Source: Aldrovandia affinis | Taxonomy: Eukaryota; Chordata; Actinopteri; Notacanthiformes; Halosauridae | Direction of reading: 5' to 3' | Length of the DNA stretch: 64,000 nt | Assembly: GCA_029706075.1 (NCBI GenBank) | Contig: JAINUG010000048.1 | Location: 4,210,501-4,274,500 of the forward strand | Shown here: positions 1 through 11,456 of the stretch, piece after piece | How positions within the stretch are numbered: the stretch's first letter is position 1 | How the letters are laid out: every line of letters begins with the position of its first letter | The notes under the pieces: generated by a model | The model's database searches: none | Seen by the model: the letters and a program-made list of their open reading frames with translations, nothing else | What the model was told of the DNA's origin: nothing | Translations under genes and position numbers: made by a program

Positions 1-1772
1 TCCCCAAAAGCCTTCAAATCAAGCAGAGCTTTAGATGACATTTGTATAAGATACAAATTTGTCTATATTTCATTAGGAGCTACACGCCGGAGGCGGGTTA
101 TTGTAACGGCTGGGGAAAGAGGCATTTTAAGAACTAAACTGTCAGCTTCAAACTGTGAAACGTAGATTAATGGTGATGAAGTGGCAGTGAAAATAAAATG
201 GCCCATTAAAAACCTTTGAGGGCAAAAATCCCTGCTCTGAATATTTCACAGGGAAGTGTGAGGCTGAAGTGCGGGCTGCATCACTTCCCACCATGGGGAA
301 AACCTACAGTTCAATCCAGAACAGAATACCGGACATCAAATGCCACTCCCACAGCAATACAAACTACCCATTACATTAGTTTCTATGCTACATTTGACTT
401 CAGAGGCTCTTAGTATATGGTTAATGGAGATCTTCACTGGGGGATTTTCCGTTCGGGAGAGGACCAGAAAATGCTCTTATCCAGAGTGGCATACAATATT
501 GTCACAGCAAAGCACATTAATACATGTGACACCGGCAGCAATACCAAGGGTATACTGTAGGTACAATGGGAGGCGTTAGTTGCATATCAGATAATGCTTT
601 GAAATGGTCATAAAAGCAAACATTACCTTATCTCATAGAAGACATAATGCAAAACAATCCATAAGAACAACATAACCTTGCATCAGACTTTTGTACACAT
701 CATGTAGTGCCTATAAATCTATGAGAGCGACACAACTCTACATCATAATTTAGGTTTTGGGGGTGAGGAGGTACCAGAGCTAAGCTTAGGATACATGCTG
801 GTTCTAGGGACTAGGATGTGCAGTGGCCTGAACAAGTGGGGTTTAATGGTCCTGGAGGATTGCCATTCTGGACAGGTGCAGGTGGCTCACTCCAGCACTG
901 GGGGGGCCAGCGAGTTTGGGATGCGTGGCCTCTGCAGGAAAGCATTGCTTGGTGAACTCTTGTGCAGACGGGTAGGGGCTGATCATGGATGGAGTCAGAG
1001 AGGAGCTGTTGTCCTTGACTGCCCTGTAGGCTAGCATCAGAGACTTGAGTGCAGTAGGCTAACATCAAGGCCTTGCATTTGATTTTGAGGCTAGCACCAG
1101 AATCCATAAATCTGAATGGCCTGAAAATCTAGCTCCCACACCCTCCCACGATTCAAAGCAAATTTTAGAAGACCCATGGAGCAATGTCCAAAATGCATAT
1201 TCATCCAATTTGTTCAGAGCCCTGATTGCTTCTCACTTTCACAGACTCCGCTGTGAATAATACGAGGCTTGTCAGATATGGCTGCGCACAGGCAGGAGGC
1301 TCGCCTCGCGATATTCGCCGCCGATTCGCAAAAATCCACTGCGCTCTTTCGCTTGTGAGCAGAAACGGTAAACGAACAGTAAAGTAAAACACAGCAGATG
1401 AATAATTCCCATCACTGAACTGGAAAACTGAACTGCCACTACACCTGACATATAAGCCGAATGCACTTTGGATCCCTTCAAACTGTTTAAATCAATGCAC
1501 AAATGAGAAGGGGGGGGGGAACAACGTTAATATGGCTCAATCTTATCAACCATCTGTTTGACATCTGGCAGTGGGCGAGAGGGGGAGGGCTAAGAGCAGG
1601 TGAGTGAAAGGACGAAGCGCAGTTCAGTGTGAGGGCATGTAAGGCTGGGTAAGGGATGGCAAGCGTGTGATTGAAAGGATCACGAGTAGGTTTGAGGATG
1701 ACAGCAGTTAGCAGGCAACGGTGCGAGAGGCCTAAAGGGGGCAACAAGTAAGGTTGCGGCGTGGGTCCTCAC
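1..1772. other. ndst1 intron after exon 5, no feature recognised
   Basis: I see no further NDST exon and no named repeat here. A G9 run sits near 1511-1519. The short open frames show no family resemblance. Confidence 0.6.
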
Positions 1773-1958
1773 GCTTATTCCGCTGTGGACGAAGCCGCGC
1801 CGGAAGCGGGCAGGCTTCAGGTGGGGGTACTCCTCCGTGCTGGTCACCTTGATCCCCCACACCTTCTTCCAGGCGTCGTACAACTGCACGTGCACCGGGT
1901 ACACCCCGGAGTGGTGGGGCGCCACAGCGTACCCCATGTTGGTGGGGATCCCGTGTTC
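1773..1958 (-). CDS. ndst1: ndst1 fifth coding exon: [23 protein letters not shown] segment
   Basis: A 186-bp exon (62 codons, phase 0) runs from acceptor CTACAG to donor GTGAGG. It encodes [40 protein letters not shown] and [20 protein letters not shown], then Ile-Ser. NDST1 is nearly identical but ends NGIM here, so the final four residues (SGIS) are unusually divergent beside the splice donor. The next expected exon (VLPRQTCGLFTHTIF in the family) is not found in bases 1-1772, so the gene continues off the left edge. Confidence 0.93.
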
Positions 1959-3831
1959 CTGTAGCGAGGGCAGAGAGACAGAGGACTCAGACGCTGTGAG
2001 ACGGAGGGGGCTCTGTGGCTCACAGGCCGATGCACTTGAACGAATATCCACACCTCTCCGGGAGCCACCTTTGTTTGCGCCGAAAGCGTTCACAGACAAA
2101 CACACATCTGCCCCTCCAACACACAGCCATTATCAACATCATTTAGAGAAGCATGGTTTCATCATCATAACCTCCATCTGAGGTTAACTCTCTGTGATTA
2201 ACTGACAGTCATCAGGTCAAAAATAGATGACGTTAGTCTGACCCGGGAGCATAGTAAGCGTCAAACTCAATTCTGGGGCAGCCCACATGAATGTTGTGTA
2301 AGGATTTGTCTCAGTTTCTTCCCTTCATTTGTTAACAAGCCGTGATCACTTATCCAGCTTTGTATTTCTTTGTTACGCTGACACATAATAGCCGAAAAGT
2401 ACTCAAGTACTTTATTTTAGTGCATTGTCAAAACTGCATCAGTGTACGTGTACAGTTGGCTAATTGGACCACTTAAAGGCCAGTTTTAATTGTTTGGTAC
2501 AAAAATCAGCACTTTAACCCCAAACGCTAGGAATATGTTAATGAACGATCTGTTTTGTTTTGATTTTAAATCCACCTTCATTGCGTGTGGTCATTTTGAA
2601 CCATTTTAAAACGTGTGCCCATATCCCACCACAGAACAATGTTGAGGCGAGGCAGCTGGGCGATCGACGGTCAACCGATCGACCCTTCTGCCGATGTAGC
2701 GCCCCTGCGGTCACGCAAACTCACCGCGGCGAACCTGCGGTTGAGCAGCATCTGTTCTGCCAGCACGGTCTGGTTGTGGAAGAGGTGCGGCTGCATGTGG
2801 CTCCACATGTGCGGGAACCACCAGAACTCCTTCACATATGACAGCAGCAGGTCGTCACCCAAGTCCTCGTCGTCCGTACCTTAGAGACACACACACACAC
2901 ACCGAGGGGATGCAGAGCAGAACGCACGCACGCACACACAGAGGTGATAAAATGGCATGCCACCCCAATACACACCCACACACAGCACAAATAGCAACAC
3001 AAAAAAAGCACACACATGAACCATGCAACTCGAGTTTGGCATTCAGCCCAGATTTTTTTTATTGGAGCAATTCAGGCCAACCACCGATGCTCAATGGCGC
3101 AACAGCGGTGCCCCGCCTGGAAACTGACCCGTGACCTTTAAGTTACAAAACAGGCCACAATGTTGCAAGCGGGATATTCATTATGTAAATGACTCAAACA
3201 TCCACACGATCATCCCCACATCCCATCCCGCGAGGGGATCAACGGTCCCTTCACCTGCGTGGAAGAACTTTCCAGAGAAGCCCAGGTTGAAGGTGAAGTT
3301 GGGGACGTAGGTGCGGAGGTTATTCTGCGTCTCCAACAGTGCCTGGAGAGAGGATGAGAATGGTCAGTGATGCTACACACCAACAGACAGACAGATACAG
3401 ATACAGACACAGACACTCTACAACTTGGAGCTGGGAAACATCTTCCACATACACTGCCTTCACTACTCAGTCTCTAGGCTGAGAGGAAAATGCTTTTTAT
3501 GTCTCTTGATTTGTTTATTTGATTTGACCTTCCGACTGTGATGGTTTCGATTGATGTGTGCTTCTATTACCACCATATATCTAATATCTGAGTATGAAAG
3601 ATAAGAGGAAAATAATAACACACAAACAAGGTTCCACTTTCCAATATTCATGCCCTCAGCTCTTTGGAGTGTCAATCCCTGAAAGACATAACAAAAACCC
3701 ATCCCTGCTATAAACAATCCTGGCATCTTAAACAATTTCAGTTAACAACACTGACAGACAAGAAACCATTGCTATAGACAGATGCTGATCAATACACATT
3801 CTGCCAGGAAAGTGTTGCTCTAGTTTCTTTG

Positions 3832-3871
<40 letters not shown>

Positions 3872-6800
3872 AGGAGAAAACGGCTCCATTTTTCCCAGGG
3901 GGAAACCTGGCATCTCCGAGCACGGCTGGATGGTTGCCAGGGCCGTGCACAGGTTTTTGTGATACCGCTGCGGGCGGCGACAAACCTGTTTCACCTTCCG
4001 CTTACGGGAGACGTACACACCTGTGGGTGGTCCCACCTGTAACGTCGTAAATACCCGGGCAACTGCGTCTCCTGACAGACGTAGCGCAGCTGCGACACAG
4101 CTTCCCGCAGCACATTCGTCCTACCTCTACCCGCAAGACAAAAGGCTACTCTCTTCGCGCGCGTGACAGGCTGCGGACGGCGGGTTGGCACCTTGACGTC
4201 GGGCACCTTCATGCGGGTGCCCTCCTTGCCCACGAAGATGTCGTCGATGTCCACCAGCAGGTACCGGTCGAGGGACAGCGAGAGTCTCTTGCCCGTGAGG
4301 AAGGACACGGCGTCCACGAAGACCAGCTTGTGCAGCCAGAAGTTGAGGTTGTTCCCGAAGAGGACGCGCTGGATGCCGTCGTGGAGGCCCAGGTCCTGCA
4401 CCACGGAGGTGTGCAGCGCGGCGCCGACGCCCAGCTGCGGCACGCTCTCCGCCGACTTGGTCTTGGCCAGCAGCACCGGCTCGTAGGTGGAGTGGTTGGA
4501 CTGGAAGACGGTCCAGTCGTCGCCGGGCAGCGGCCCGTGCTCCACCTCCCGGGCGCGCGTGATGAAGAGGAGGGGCGACTTGGGGTTGACGCTGCAGTCC
4601 TTCAGGCCCAGGTTTGAGTGAAGGAAAAGGGGGAAACCCTTCAGCTGGGCACTCAGGAGGCTGTTCTCGTTGGCCTGTGGAGGATTGGGGGGAGAGATGA
4701 GGTCGTTGCTGGGGCCAGCAACTTGCAAATTGAACTCAGCTGGAGAAACTGGTGCTTGTCAGAAGTTGGAGCATAAATGTGTCAGAAAGAGTGGTTAAAG
4801 ACACTTCGTCACGTGCATGTGTTTAATGACACATTAAGTCGATGACATCTTTAAACTTAATGGAATTCAAAAAACCTCTGGGGTCTTTTGTGTACAATCT
4901 GAACTCAAGTCAAGGATTGTGTACTTGCTTGACCAATTTTGAGTGAATACTCTTTTTTCTTCTTTTTTTTCTTTTTGAAAAGGTCATAAATTCGTAAACA
5001 TTTCAATACACAAGGCATGTTTTATGATTTTGCCACTAATTATGCTCTTTTGGTCAATAGAATTCATTCAAATGGGCAGGAACTTTCCAACACTTTTCTT
5101 TTCAACACTTTTCTTAGCAATGGTGGCTCGTCACACACCATCAGGAATGTGTGACATTTCAGCAAGCAGAGCGCAGATGGTTCCCCGCTGTCGCTGTGGC
5201 AGCTACAATCGCTAATTTATAGCACTTTAGCGAGGATCCCCCATTGTGGTGCCAACCGCGCAGCAAATGGCACAATGTTCCGCCTTCGGCAACAATTCAG
5301 GTCTCTCAAGGGCTATGAACTGGATAACTGAGTTTGTGTGTGTGTATGAAAGAGTGTGACAGAGTAGGCGTGCGAGTGTGTGCATTTGTGTGTCGACGCA
5401 TGCGTGCGTGTGTTTGCGGGACGGTAAAAATAGAAGCTTTAACAGGGAAGGACAGGAGAGAAAAGGAAGCTCATTGTGTATTTTTATAACTGTGAGATAG
5501 AGGCTTGCTTTCTAGTGAGTGCGCGAGGCGCAGGCATTCCTCTGCTCTGACAGAGCTGTCCTTCATCTCCCTCCAGGCAACTGACGCAGAACTGGGCTCA
5601 GATGATCCGTTTCCAACGGCAACGAGGGCCTGAATGCTTCGGAAACTCTGCGCGTCCATTTACTGCGGCCCTGTCGACAGCCTAGCACCTCCCTCAAACC
5701 CCCAACACTCGCACATCAACACAACTATAAAAAGCTTGCAGAAACAATCAGTCATTTTGTTAAATTCCACTGGCTGATTGCATTCTAAGCATTCTGAGAA
5801 ATTGGTTTCAATGTAACTCCACCCCCTTTACCCTGATTGGCCACTCTGCCAAGCCCCAGTCTAAACTTTGCTCAGGGAGGGTCACAGCATTTGCAACCTT
5901 TCATTCCGGCCGGGTACGTATGCAGCTGATTCAAGTAATCACTGCCTTGATTGAATCATTTATGATTTATTATTTACTGATTGTGTCATGCATGGTTGTT
6001 GTTGCTGTTGTTTTCGGTCATTGTATGCACTGATTTAAAACTGTAACAATGTAATTTTATTGATTGATCAAACTATCCATGCCCATCAAGGGACTGGTGT
6101 TGGAAATTAGCTTCGGCTATATACACATGTAAATAAATCATTAATTAATCAATAGAAAATAAATAAATTGAAATAAATCAATATGGCTTCACTCTCCAGG
6201 CTTCAGAGTGATGTTCAATGAGAGCTGGAATTCGTGTTGGATTGCAACCCTACACGGCAGCAATTAAGCACTCAAAATAAAATAAAACCTCAAAGAAAAA
6301 ATAGTTAATACACTCCGAAGTTTACATAAGGAGGCTAGAAATCCGCCTTCCCGTTCTGCCTCTCCTTTTTTGTGCGTGCCCACCACATTCTACCTGTTTG
6401 TTGATTTCACAGTTACCATCTGAACAGTCTGGGGAAGATTTTTTTCCCCCCCCACCTTCATTCACGGTGGTGCCATAGTCCCAGGAGAGCAGGATTAGAG
6501 CATGGCAGGGGGGGTTTAATTGGGCCGAGGCCTAACAACAAAAGCGAAGTGAAGACAGCAGTTCCTCCCTATCCCCGGGTGCAATTATGCAAAGAATCAA
6601 GTGTCGGGGGTGGGGGTGGGGGTGGGGGGGGCAGGGTTTATTCCAATTACCCATCAATGTGGACATGGGACTGCGCACGAGGACTAACGGGAAGACAAGT
6701 GGGGCTTAAGCGAGTTCATACTTGCGTGTGTAATTAAAGTCAAAGCGCTGCTGATAGCTGTGTGCTTTCTTATTCGCTCTGGAATGAGGCCGGGTCTTGC

Positions 6801-8325
6801 AGCAGTTCTGCCACAGCAGCAAGTCCAGGCATGATGGCAGACTGGAAATTATTTACGCTACCGAAAATGGACATAAAACTGTAAAAAAAAAAAATATATA
6901 TGTATAGACGGCAATGACTCAGCAGCCCCACTGACAAAAAGGCACGCGTTGGTCGAGCCGCATGCCTCAGGCCCGTTAACATCTGCTGAAGCGCCCGGAC
7001 TGGCCTGTGAGTTACTACATGATGCACGTTCACACTGCAGGGAAGCACTGTTTAGGTTAATGGGATGTGCAAAATTTGGATTGTAAAGGTGAATAGTGGT
7101 TCATCGACAAGTTTGTTGGCCTGTCGCCACCATGACTAATCACATCTTCCTCTCAGCTCCAGGGGGAGTATGGGGCTTTTTTGGGAGGGAATTCCATCAG
7201 GTCTCACCTGCATTAGCTATGACCAAGCTTTCCCTCTCAGTCTTAGAGTATAATTAATGTAATTAAAGGCCAATTTTAATTACCTTTGGTGATGACAAGT
7301 GGGAACTAGGAGAACAAGGGTAAGAACTCAAACTACACTAGTGCATTTCTAGTGGTGAAACCAAGGCACTGATGACACTTTGTGGTGGGGAGGGACGGGG
7401 GACAACCAGGCCATTCCCCCTGATTCAGTGTAGATGTGAGTGAGGGGCACTTCCCCTTCTTGGGCTGTGTAGTTCAGGTGAGGAATGACCTAGGACAGTT
7501 AATAAGGCCTCCCGTGGCTTGTTAGTGAAAAGAGAAAAGAATGGGGGAGGAGGGGAGACATGGCGAGAGAATCCTTCAAGGAAGGATCAAGCTCGGTTGA
7601 GAGAACTGTTTAATCGGCCAGAGCAGGAACCAGGACTGTTCAGATCCTGCACAATCTCTGACTGGGTGGAAACAGGAGACTTGCATTACATTAATGCTGA
7701 AGTGCAATAACCTCTCAAGCTTCTCCTTCTCATAGGGGATGAACAACGACCTCCCGCCCTCTCCCCTCTCTATCCTTCTGGTCCCGTGGGGTGCCTCTTA
7801 CCTTGAAGAAGCCCATGATCCCCACGCCATACTCCACACAGTACTTGTCCAGCAGCTCTCGGTTCCAGGCGTCCAGGTTGACGTACTTGAGGATGTTCTC
7901 GTAGATGACCAGCGTGAATCGGCCGCGGTCTTTGTCAGTGAGCGTGGGCATGTCCCCCTTGCCAGGGGAGATCTCGGTGCGGTACTTGAAGCGGCTGGAC
8001 TCCAGTATGGCCACTATTTCCTGGCCTAGCTGGGAATAAAGGCTCTCCACGAACACCAGCACCACCGGGTCTGTCCGCGACGTGTCCGAAGGCCGCACCG
8101 TTTTCAAAGGAGCAGCCGCGAAGGTGTCACTTTGGCATCGTCGCAGTCCGCAGAGAGCCCCTCCACCCCGCCGGCGCCCCCTGCCGGCTCCAGCTCCCGC
8201 TTGACGCCGTACAGGAAGTAGGCAGAGATGAAGACGCTGACCATGCAGAAAACAAAGAGCAGGAGTAGGCTGGTCTGCAGGGTTAGCTGGCGGAAGAACC
8301 GCCGCAGGCGCCCACAACCCAGCAT
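1773..8325 (-). CDS. ndst1: ndst1-type heparan sulfate N-deacetylase/N-sulfotransferase, 5' half (five exons, partial)
   Basis: The encoded family is a bifunctional Golgi type II membrane enzyme that removes acetyl from GlcNAc in heparan sulfate precursor chains and then N-sulfates the amine using PAPS. Five minus-strand exons with GT-AG borders join in phase: 8325-7802, 4674-4192, 3342-3255, 2879-2725 and 1958-1773. They give about 479 residues that match, in order, vertebrate NDST1 as I recall it. The order is: short basic tail, one membrane helix, then the N-deacetylase region with [48 protein letters not shown] and [19 protein letters not shown]. The N-terminal FISAYFLYG and KRELEP look like NDST1 rather than NDST2. 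The usual length is about 880 residues, so the sulfotransferase half lies beyond base 1. A one-base deletion in the first exon breaks the frame. Which teleost duplicate (1a or 1b) this is cannot be decided from one window. Confidence 0.93.
1959..2724. other. ndst1 intron between exons 4 and 5
   Basis: A 766-bp intron with canonical GT-AG ends on the minus strand and no recognised repeat. Confidence 0.8.
2725..2879 (-). CDS. ndst1: ndst1 fourth coding exon: [14 protein letters not shown] segment
   Basis: A 155-bp exon begins with the last two bases of the split Gly codon. It reads [20 protein letters not shown] then [20 protein letters not shown] and [11 protein letters not shown], matching human NDST1 [20 protein letters not shown] and onward. 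The HMWSHMQPH histidines are strongly conserved across NDST1-4 and probably bind the deacetylase metal; that role is inference. The acceptor is TCTCTAAG and the donor GTGAGT. It ends in phase 0 before the Glu of the next exon. Confidence 0.94.
2880..3254. other. ndst1 intron between exons 3 and 4
   Basis: A 375-bp intron containing CA-rich simple sequence around 2885-3015 and a degraded SINE at about 3061-3155. Confidence 0.8.
3061..3155 (-). repeat. Degraded tRNA-derived SINE fragment
   Basis: GGAGCAATTCAGG followed by GTGCCCCGCCTGGAAACTGA and GTGACCTTTAAGTTACAA resembles the antisense of a common teleost tRNA-related SINE, whose B-box region reads GGAAATCGAACC in that orientation. The copy is truncated and diverged. 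Family assignment is from memory. Confidence 0.5.
3255..3342 (-). CDS. ndst1: ndst1 third coding exon (88 bp)
   Basis: This short exon encodes [20 protein letters not shown] followed by GFSGKFFHA. It corresponds to the NDST1 segment [20 protein letters not shown]. The acceptor is CTCTCCAG and the donor is GTGAAG. The exon starts in phase 0 and ends after the first base of a Gly codon, which the next exon completes. The segment leads toward the metal-binding WSHMQPH region. It is too short for ORF-based methods and was found by reading between the larger exons. Confidence 0.92.
3343..4191. other. ndst1 intron between exons 2 and 3
   Basis: An 849-bp intron. The main feature is an A33 tract on the plus strand at 3835-3867, which reads as poly-T in the pre-mRNA. 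Nothing else is recognised. Confidence 0.8.
3835..3867 (+). repeat. Poly(A) tract, 33 nt
   Basis: Uninterrupted A33 within an ndst1 intron. It may be an old retroposon tail, but no element body is recognised beside it. Confidence 0.95.
4192..4674 (-). CDS. ndst1: ndst1 second coding exon: core of the N-deacetylase region
   Basis: A 483-bp exon (161 codons, phase 0 at both ends) runs from acceptor CCACAG to donor GTGCCA. It opens [20 protein letters not shown], matching NDST1 directly after GFFK. It carries [59 protein letters not shown] and [20 protein letters not shown]. The Asp-rich DIDD stretch is nearly invariant in the family and probably forms part of the deacetylase metal site; that role is inference. 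Codon third positions are very GC-rich compared with the flanking introns. The longer open frame on either side is intron read-through. Confidence 0.95.
4675..7801. other. ndst1 intron between exons 1 and 2
   Basis: A 3.1-kb intron with GTAAGA donor and CCACAG acceptor on the minus strand. It holds GT-rich simple sequence at about 5333-5420 and a G-run cluster at 6606-6631. I see no repeats or exons. The AT-rich, homeobox-site-like stretch around 7240-7290 (repeated TAATT cores) is noted as a regulatory candidate only. Confidence 0.75.
6606..6631 (+). other. G-quadruplex-forming G-run cluster
   Basis: Four G runs of 5, 5, 5 and 8 separated by single T residues satisfy the classic intramolecular quadruplex pattern with one-base loops. 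It lies on the plus strand, the template strand for ndst1 transcription, inside the first coding intron. Function is unknown. Confidence 0.8.
7802..8325 (-). CDS. ndst1: ndst1 first coding exon: tail, signal-anchor helix, start of N-deacetylase region (one-base frameshift)
   Basis: The start is the ATG at 8325-8323, opening [21 protein letters not shown] basic tail of about 15 residues precedes a hydrophobic helix ([21 protein letters not shown]), which is the Golgi signal anchor. A Gly/Glu-rich stem and then [20 protein letters not shown] follow, as in NDST1. An upstream in-frame ATG would add ten Gly-rich residues ([10 protein letters not shown]) with no family counterpart, so I reject it. 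The frame from the start reaches a stop at 8106-8104, directly after TPSRLLL. The family continuation ([15 protein letters not shown]) is in another frame, and one missing base in the CC of 8109-8110 explains this. After the shift the exon stays open to GIMGFFK and ends in phase 0 at donor GTAAGA. Confidence 0.9.
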
Positions 8326-8350
8326 CGTCCTGCCCCCTCCACCCCACGCA
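8326..8350 (-). other. Possible start of the ATG exon (5' UTR) of ndst1
   Basis: Reading the minus strand toward the ATG, a long pyrimidine tract (complement of 8354-8381) ends in TTTTGAG. This could be a splice acceptor at 8352-8351, leaving a 25-base 5' UTR in this exon. In mammals the NDST1 initiator ATG lies downstream of separate noncoding 5' exons, which fits. The AG is preceded by G, a weak acceptor context, so the exon may instead extend further upstream. Confidence 0.35.
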
Positions 8351-10538
8351 CTCAAAAGAAAAAAAGAAAAAAAAAAAGAGCTGGAGACGCCCCTGGTCCA
8401 AATTGGAGCAGTGACGGCAGCAGCAGTTTGAATGCAACAAAACGAGAAAGAAGGGAAAAGAAAAAAAAAAAAAAAAAAAAAAAGGGGAAAAAGGCTTAAA
8501 GGTAGGCTATCCCACGTGATGTGCTGTTCATGTCACCATGGCAAAGGGCTGGGTGTGGCTTTGGCAGAGGAAACCATCGGCCTGGGCAATCCTCCAATAG
8601 GAGTGGAGTATGCTCACACCCTGCCACAATGCCAGCCCCTGCCAAGCCCTCCACCCCGCCCCCGCCCCCACAGTTTTGTGTTCTTTATTTGGGGGCAAGC
8701 TCCACAGGTGGACGAAAGTGGTAGCTGGGTCGGGTCAGCCCTAGTCGGTCGCGGGGACGGTCAAGCGGGTTAGTGTTTGTGGTGTTGTTCCAGCAGGTCA
8801 TCCCCAGAGCATTCCGGTGGCCGATTGCTGGAGATCTGAAAGACCAAAAAGAGAAAACCAATAAACGTTAGCACTAACCATAAAATCCTGATCTTTTAAA
8901 CTACCTCTTCCCCTTCATAACACGCCACCGGCCTTGAGTGTGTGGGATGCTGAGCGAGGGCCCCAATCTGGATTAGATTGCTTGCGCACCATCACAACAG
9001 CCTGCAGCCACTGGCGTAAGTACGACACCGCCATTGCGCTGCGACCTAAAAATGCCTGCAGCCGATTGCTCTGAAAAGACGTTTCATGGCAGATTTGCAG
9101 CTGAATGTCGAATGGGTGACACGTAATCACCCCTGTGGATTTTCCTTCCAATTTACTGCTTTTCTTTCAACTTAATGAGTTTAGTGAGGGGCGGATAAAG
9201 ACAAAAAATACAGCACACACATTAGTGTGTAGGATAGCACCGGTAAAGTGTTTCAGTCCCAGAATACAAAGAGGTCTTGAGAACATGCTTCTGAAGGTCG
9301 TGTGCCCAGATTACGTGATAATAGTGACTGCTTGTATCGATCAGGGAAGGCTTTAAGTAATGATCCCCGTACTCCCCCATTAACTTCAAAGGTACAAAAT
9401 CTTTAAATCTTTCATCTCCAAAGGTAGAGAGGTAGAGATCCACAGCTCACAGTGGGAGCAGGGGAGTAGTGGTGGGGAAGAAGGAGAGATAATGACCTCT
9501 GACAAATCAAACCACAGATGGATTTTGGATGAAAGGAGGGAAGCTTAGGGAAGCTCCCAGTTAAATGCAGTAGTCAACCCATGCTTGCGTCAATTTGAGA
9601 CTCTTGAAATAAGGTACTTTTTTCTTAAGTGCTAAACAGCAGGTGGACTGTGCTCACAAAGAGCAATTGTACACAGCAGAGAATTCACCAGAGAAAGAGC
9701 AAATAATTCACATCACTGTATGCCCTGTGTGCACGTTGATGTACGTTGATGATGTGCAGCTTTATCTACATGCTAACATACATAGCAACAAATGGCGGGA
9801 TACACACAATTGAAATACAATGGTCCCTTGTTAGTTTATACATCATCACATCACGTTAAGGATGAGCCTAAATTAATAAGGCGAGCTGAACTGCCATGCA
9901 ATGTACTTTTTTATGTTAGTACTATTTACTTCATTTCATGTCCACATAAGTGAATTAACATTTACGCTTTATTGACTCACTCAATTAACTGAGCCAATGG
10001 TAACATACTAACTAGGACTAACTAGGTAGTTGGTGCACAGTAAGGTTAACATTAGCTAGTAGTTATCAAACTTAATTGTTCATACAATAAATGACAGTAA
10101 CACGTTTTCGCAAATATAACTGCACAGACACGCATTGTTTCTGCCACAATGTCCTCAATTTGGGGTCTTTGCGGAAACAAAATAAATAATCTTTCCAAAA
10201 TAAAATTCAGATGCATGTCAACAAGAAGCCATGTTTGTCCTTACATCAGTGTGCTCCCTAAAATAAAATAAACACTCATTACAGAACAGAAGGAGTACTA
10301 TGCCCATTAGTACATTGTGCCATCTCTATAGCGCTGGGTCCCTGCCATAAATACCCTTAGCACAGCCACACACAATGGCTGTGGTGTGTCTCCACAGGTG
10401 GGAGGACTCGGGGAGAGCACAGCGATGTCAGATTGGGCCAAGATAAAAGCTAAAAACAAGCCACTGCACGTCAGGGGTGGGACAGGAGACATTTTATGAT
10501 TTTTTTTATACGGCTTTAAGGGAGGGAGAGACAGAAAG
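8351..10538. other. Upstream flank or 5'-UTR intron of ndst1, no gene
   Basis: Contains an A23 tract at 8461-8483 and otherwise unique-looking sequence. The phrase CAATGGTCCCTTGTTAG near 9818 resembles a DNA-transposon end, but no partner end was found. No exon is recognised. Confidence 0.6.
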
Positions 10539-10606
10539 AGAACATGGATTTAAGTTGTGGATAAACAAGAGATTGAAAGAGCACATGGCTTTAATGTGTG
10601 GATAAG

Positions 10607-10638
<32 letters not shown>

Positions 10639-10720
10639 GAAGGTTGCAGTGAAAGAAAGTGGGTTTAAGGTGGGGTGAGCCAGAAAGACAAAGAGTAAAA
10701 GCAATGAAAGGAGATGGTAA
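10539..10720. repeat. GA microsatellite inside a degenerate ~40-bp tandem repeat
   Basis: Two units with ACATGGATTTAAGTTGTGGATAA and CACATGGCTTTAATGTGTGG type spacing lie about 40 bases apart (10543 and 10583). They are followed by a GA run at 10608-10635 and a weaker third unit containing GTGGGTTTAAGGTGGGG. Confidence 0.6.
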
Positions 10721-11456
10721 AAAAACAATGGGCAAGGCAAAGCCATAGCGGGCTACAAATTAAAATAGTCAAAGCAAAATGAGGGTTTGTGAGAAAGCAA
10801 TTGGTGGGAAGGGAGAGAAAAAAATGATTTGATTCAAAGGAAAGGCAGTTGTTCAGCACACGGGATCCAACACCGCCATGGACCTCTGGTTATCTGCGGT
10901 TCAGATACCCACCATCCCCACTAGGGTTTGGAGGCCACAGTGGATTCCGATGGGGCCCTGCATGCCAGCCTGAATCAACCGCATTTCTTCCCATTCTGTC
11001 CAATTGACAGGTTTTAGAGAGTTTGAACATTATTTTCCCGGATCATTTCTTAACCTTTACCATCCTGACCAAACAGACTGATCTGTGGAGGTTACCCAAG
11101 ATCTTGCAGATAGAAAGTAAGAACCTCTTGATTTTGCCAAGCTGCTAATGATTGGAGGAATCACTGGTTCAAGTTTCAGGAAAAATCGAAACAAAATAAT
11201 TGTCTATGTTTATGCTGTGTGTCTGCATACTGTGCGTCCTTTTATTTTTTGAAAAGGCACGGTCCACAGATCTGCACATTCTAATTAAGGCAACATTAAT
11301 AACGCTTTCTTGAAAGAAAAAAGAGAGAGCAAATAGGACCTCTATGAGGCTGGCAGGAATATCTGGCAGAAGCCTCCATTGCAAGGCTGTACTCAGAATT
11401 GGATCAGAGGGAGGATTTAAAAAATAAATAAATACAAAAATAATAATAATAATAAT

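Noticed and set aside
8326..8355. Upstream in-frame ATG of ndst1 at 8355
   Set aside because: It would add [10 protein letters not shown], absent from the family, and it lies beside a likely splice acceptor.
9815..9900. CAATGGTCCCTTGTTAG, resembling a DNA-transposon end
   Set aside because: No matching inverted end was found; too short to support an element.
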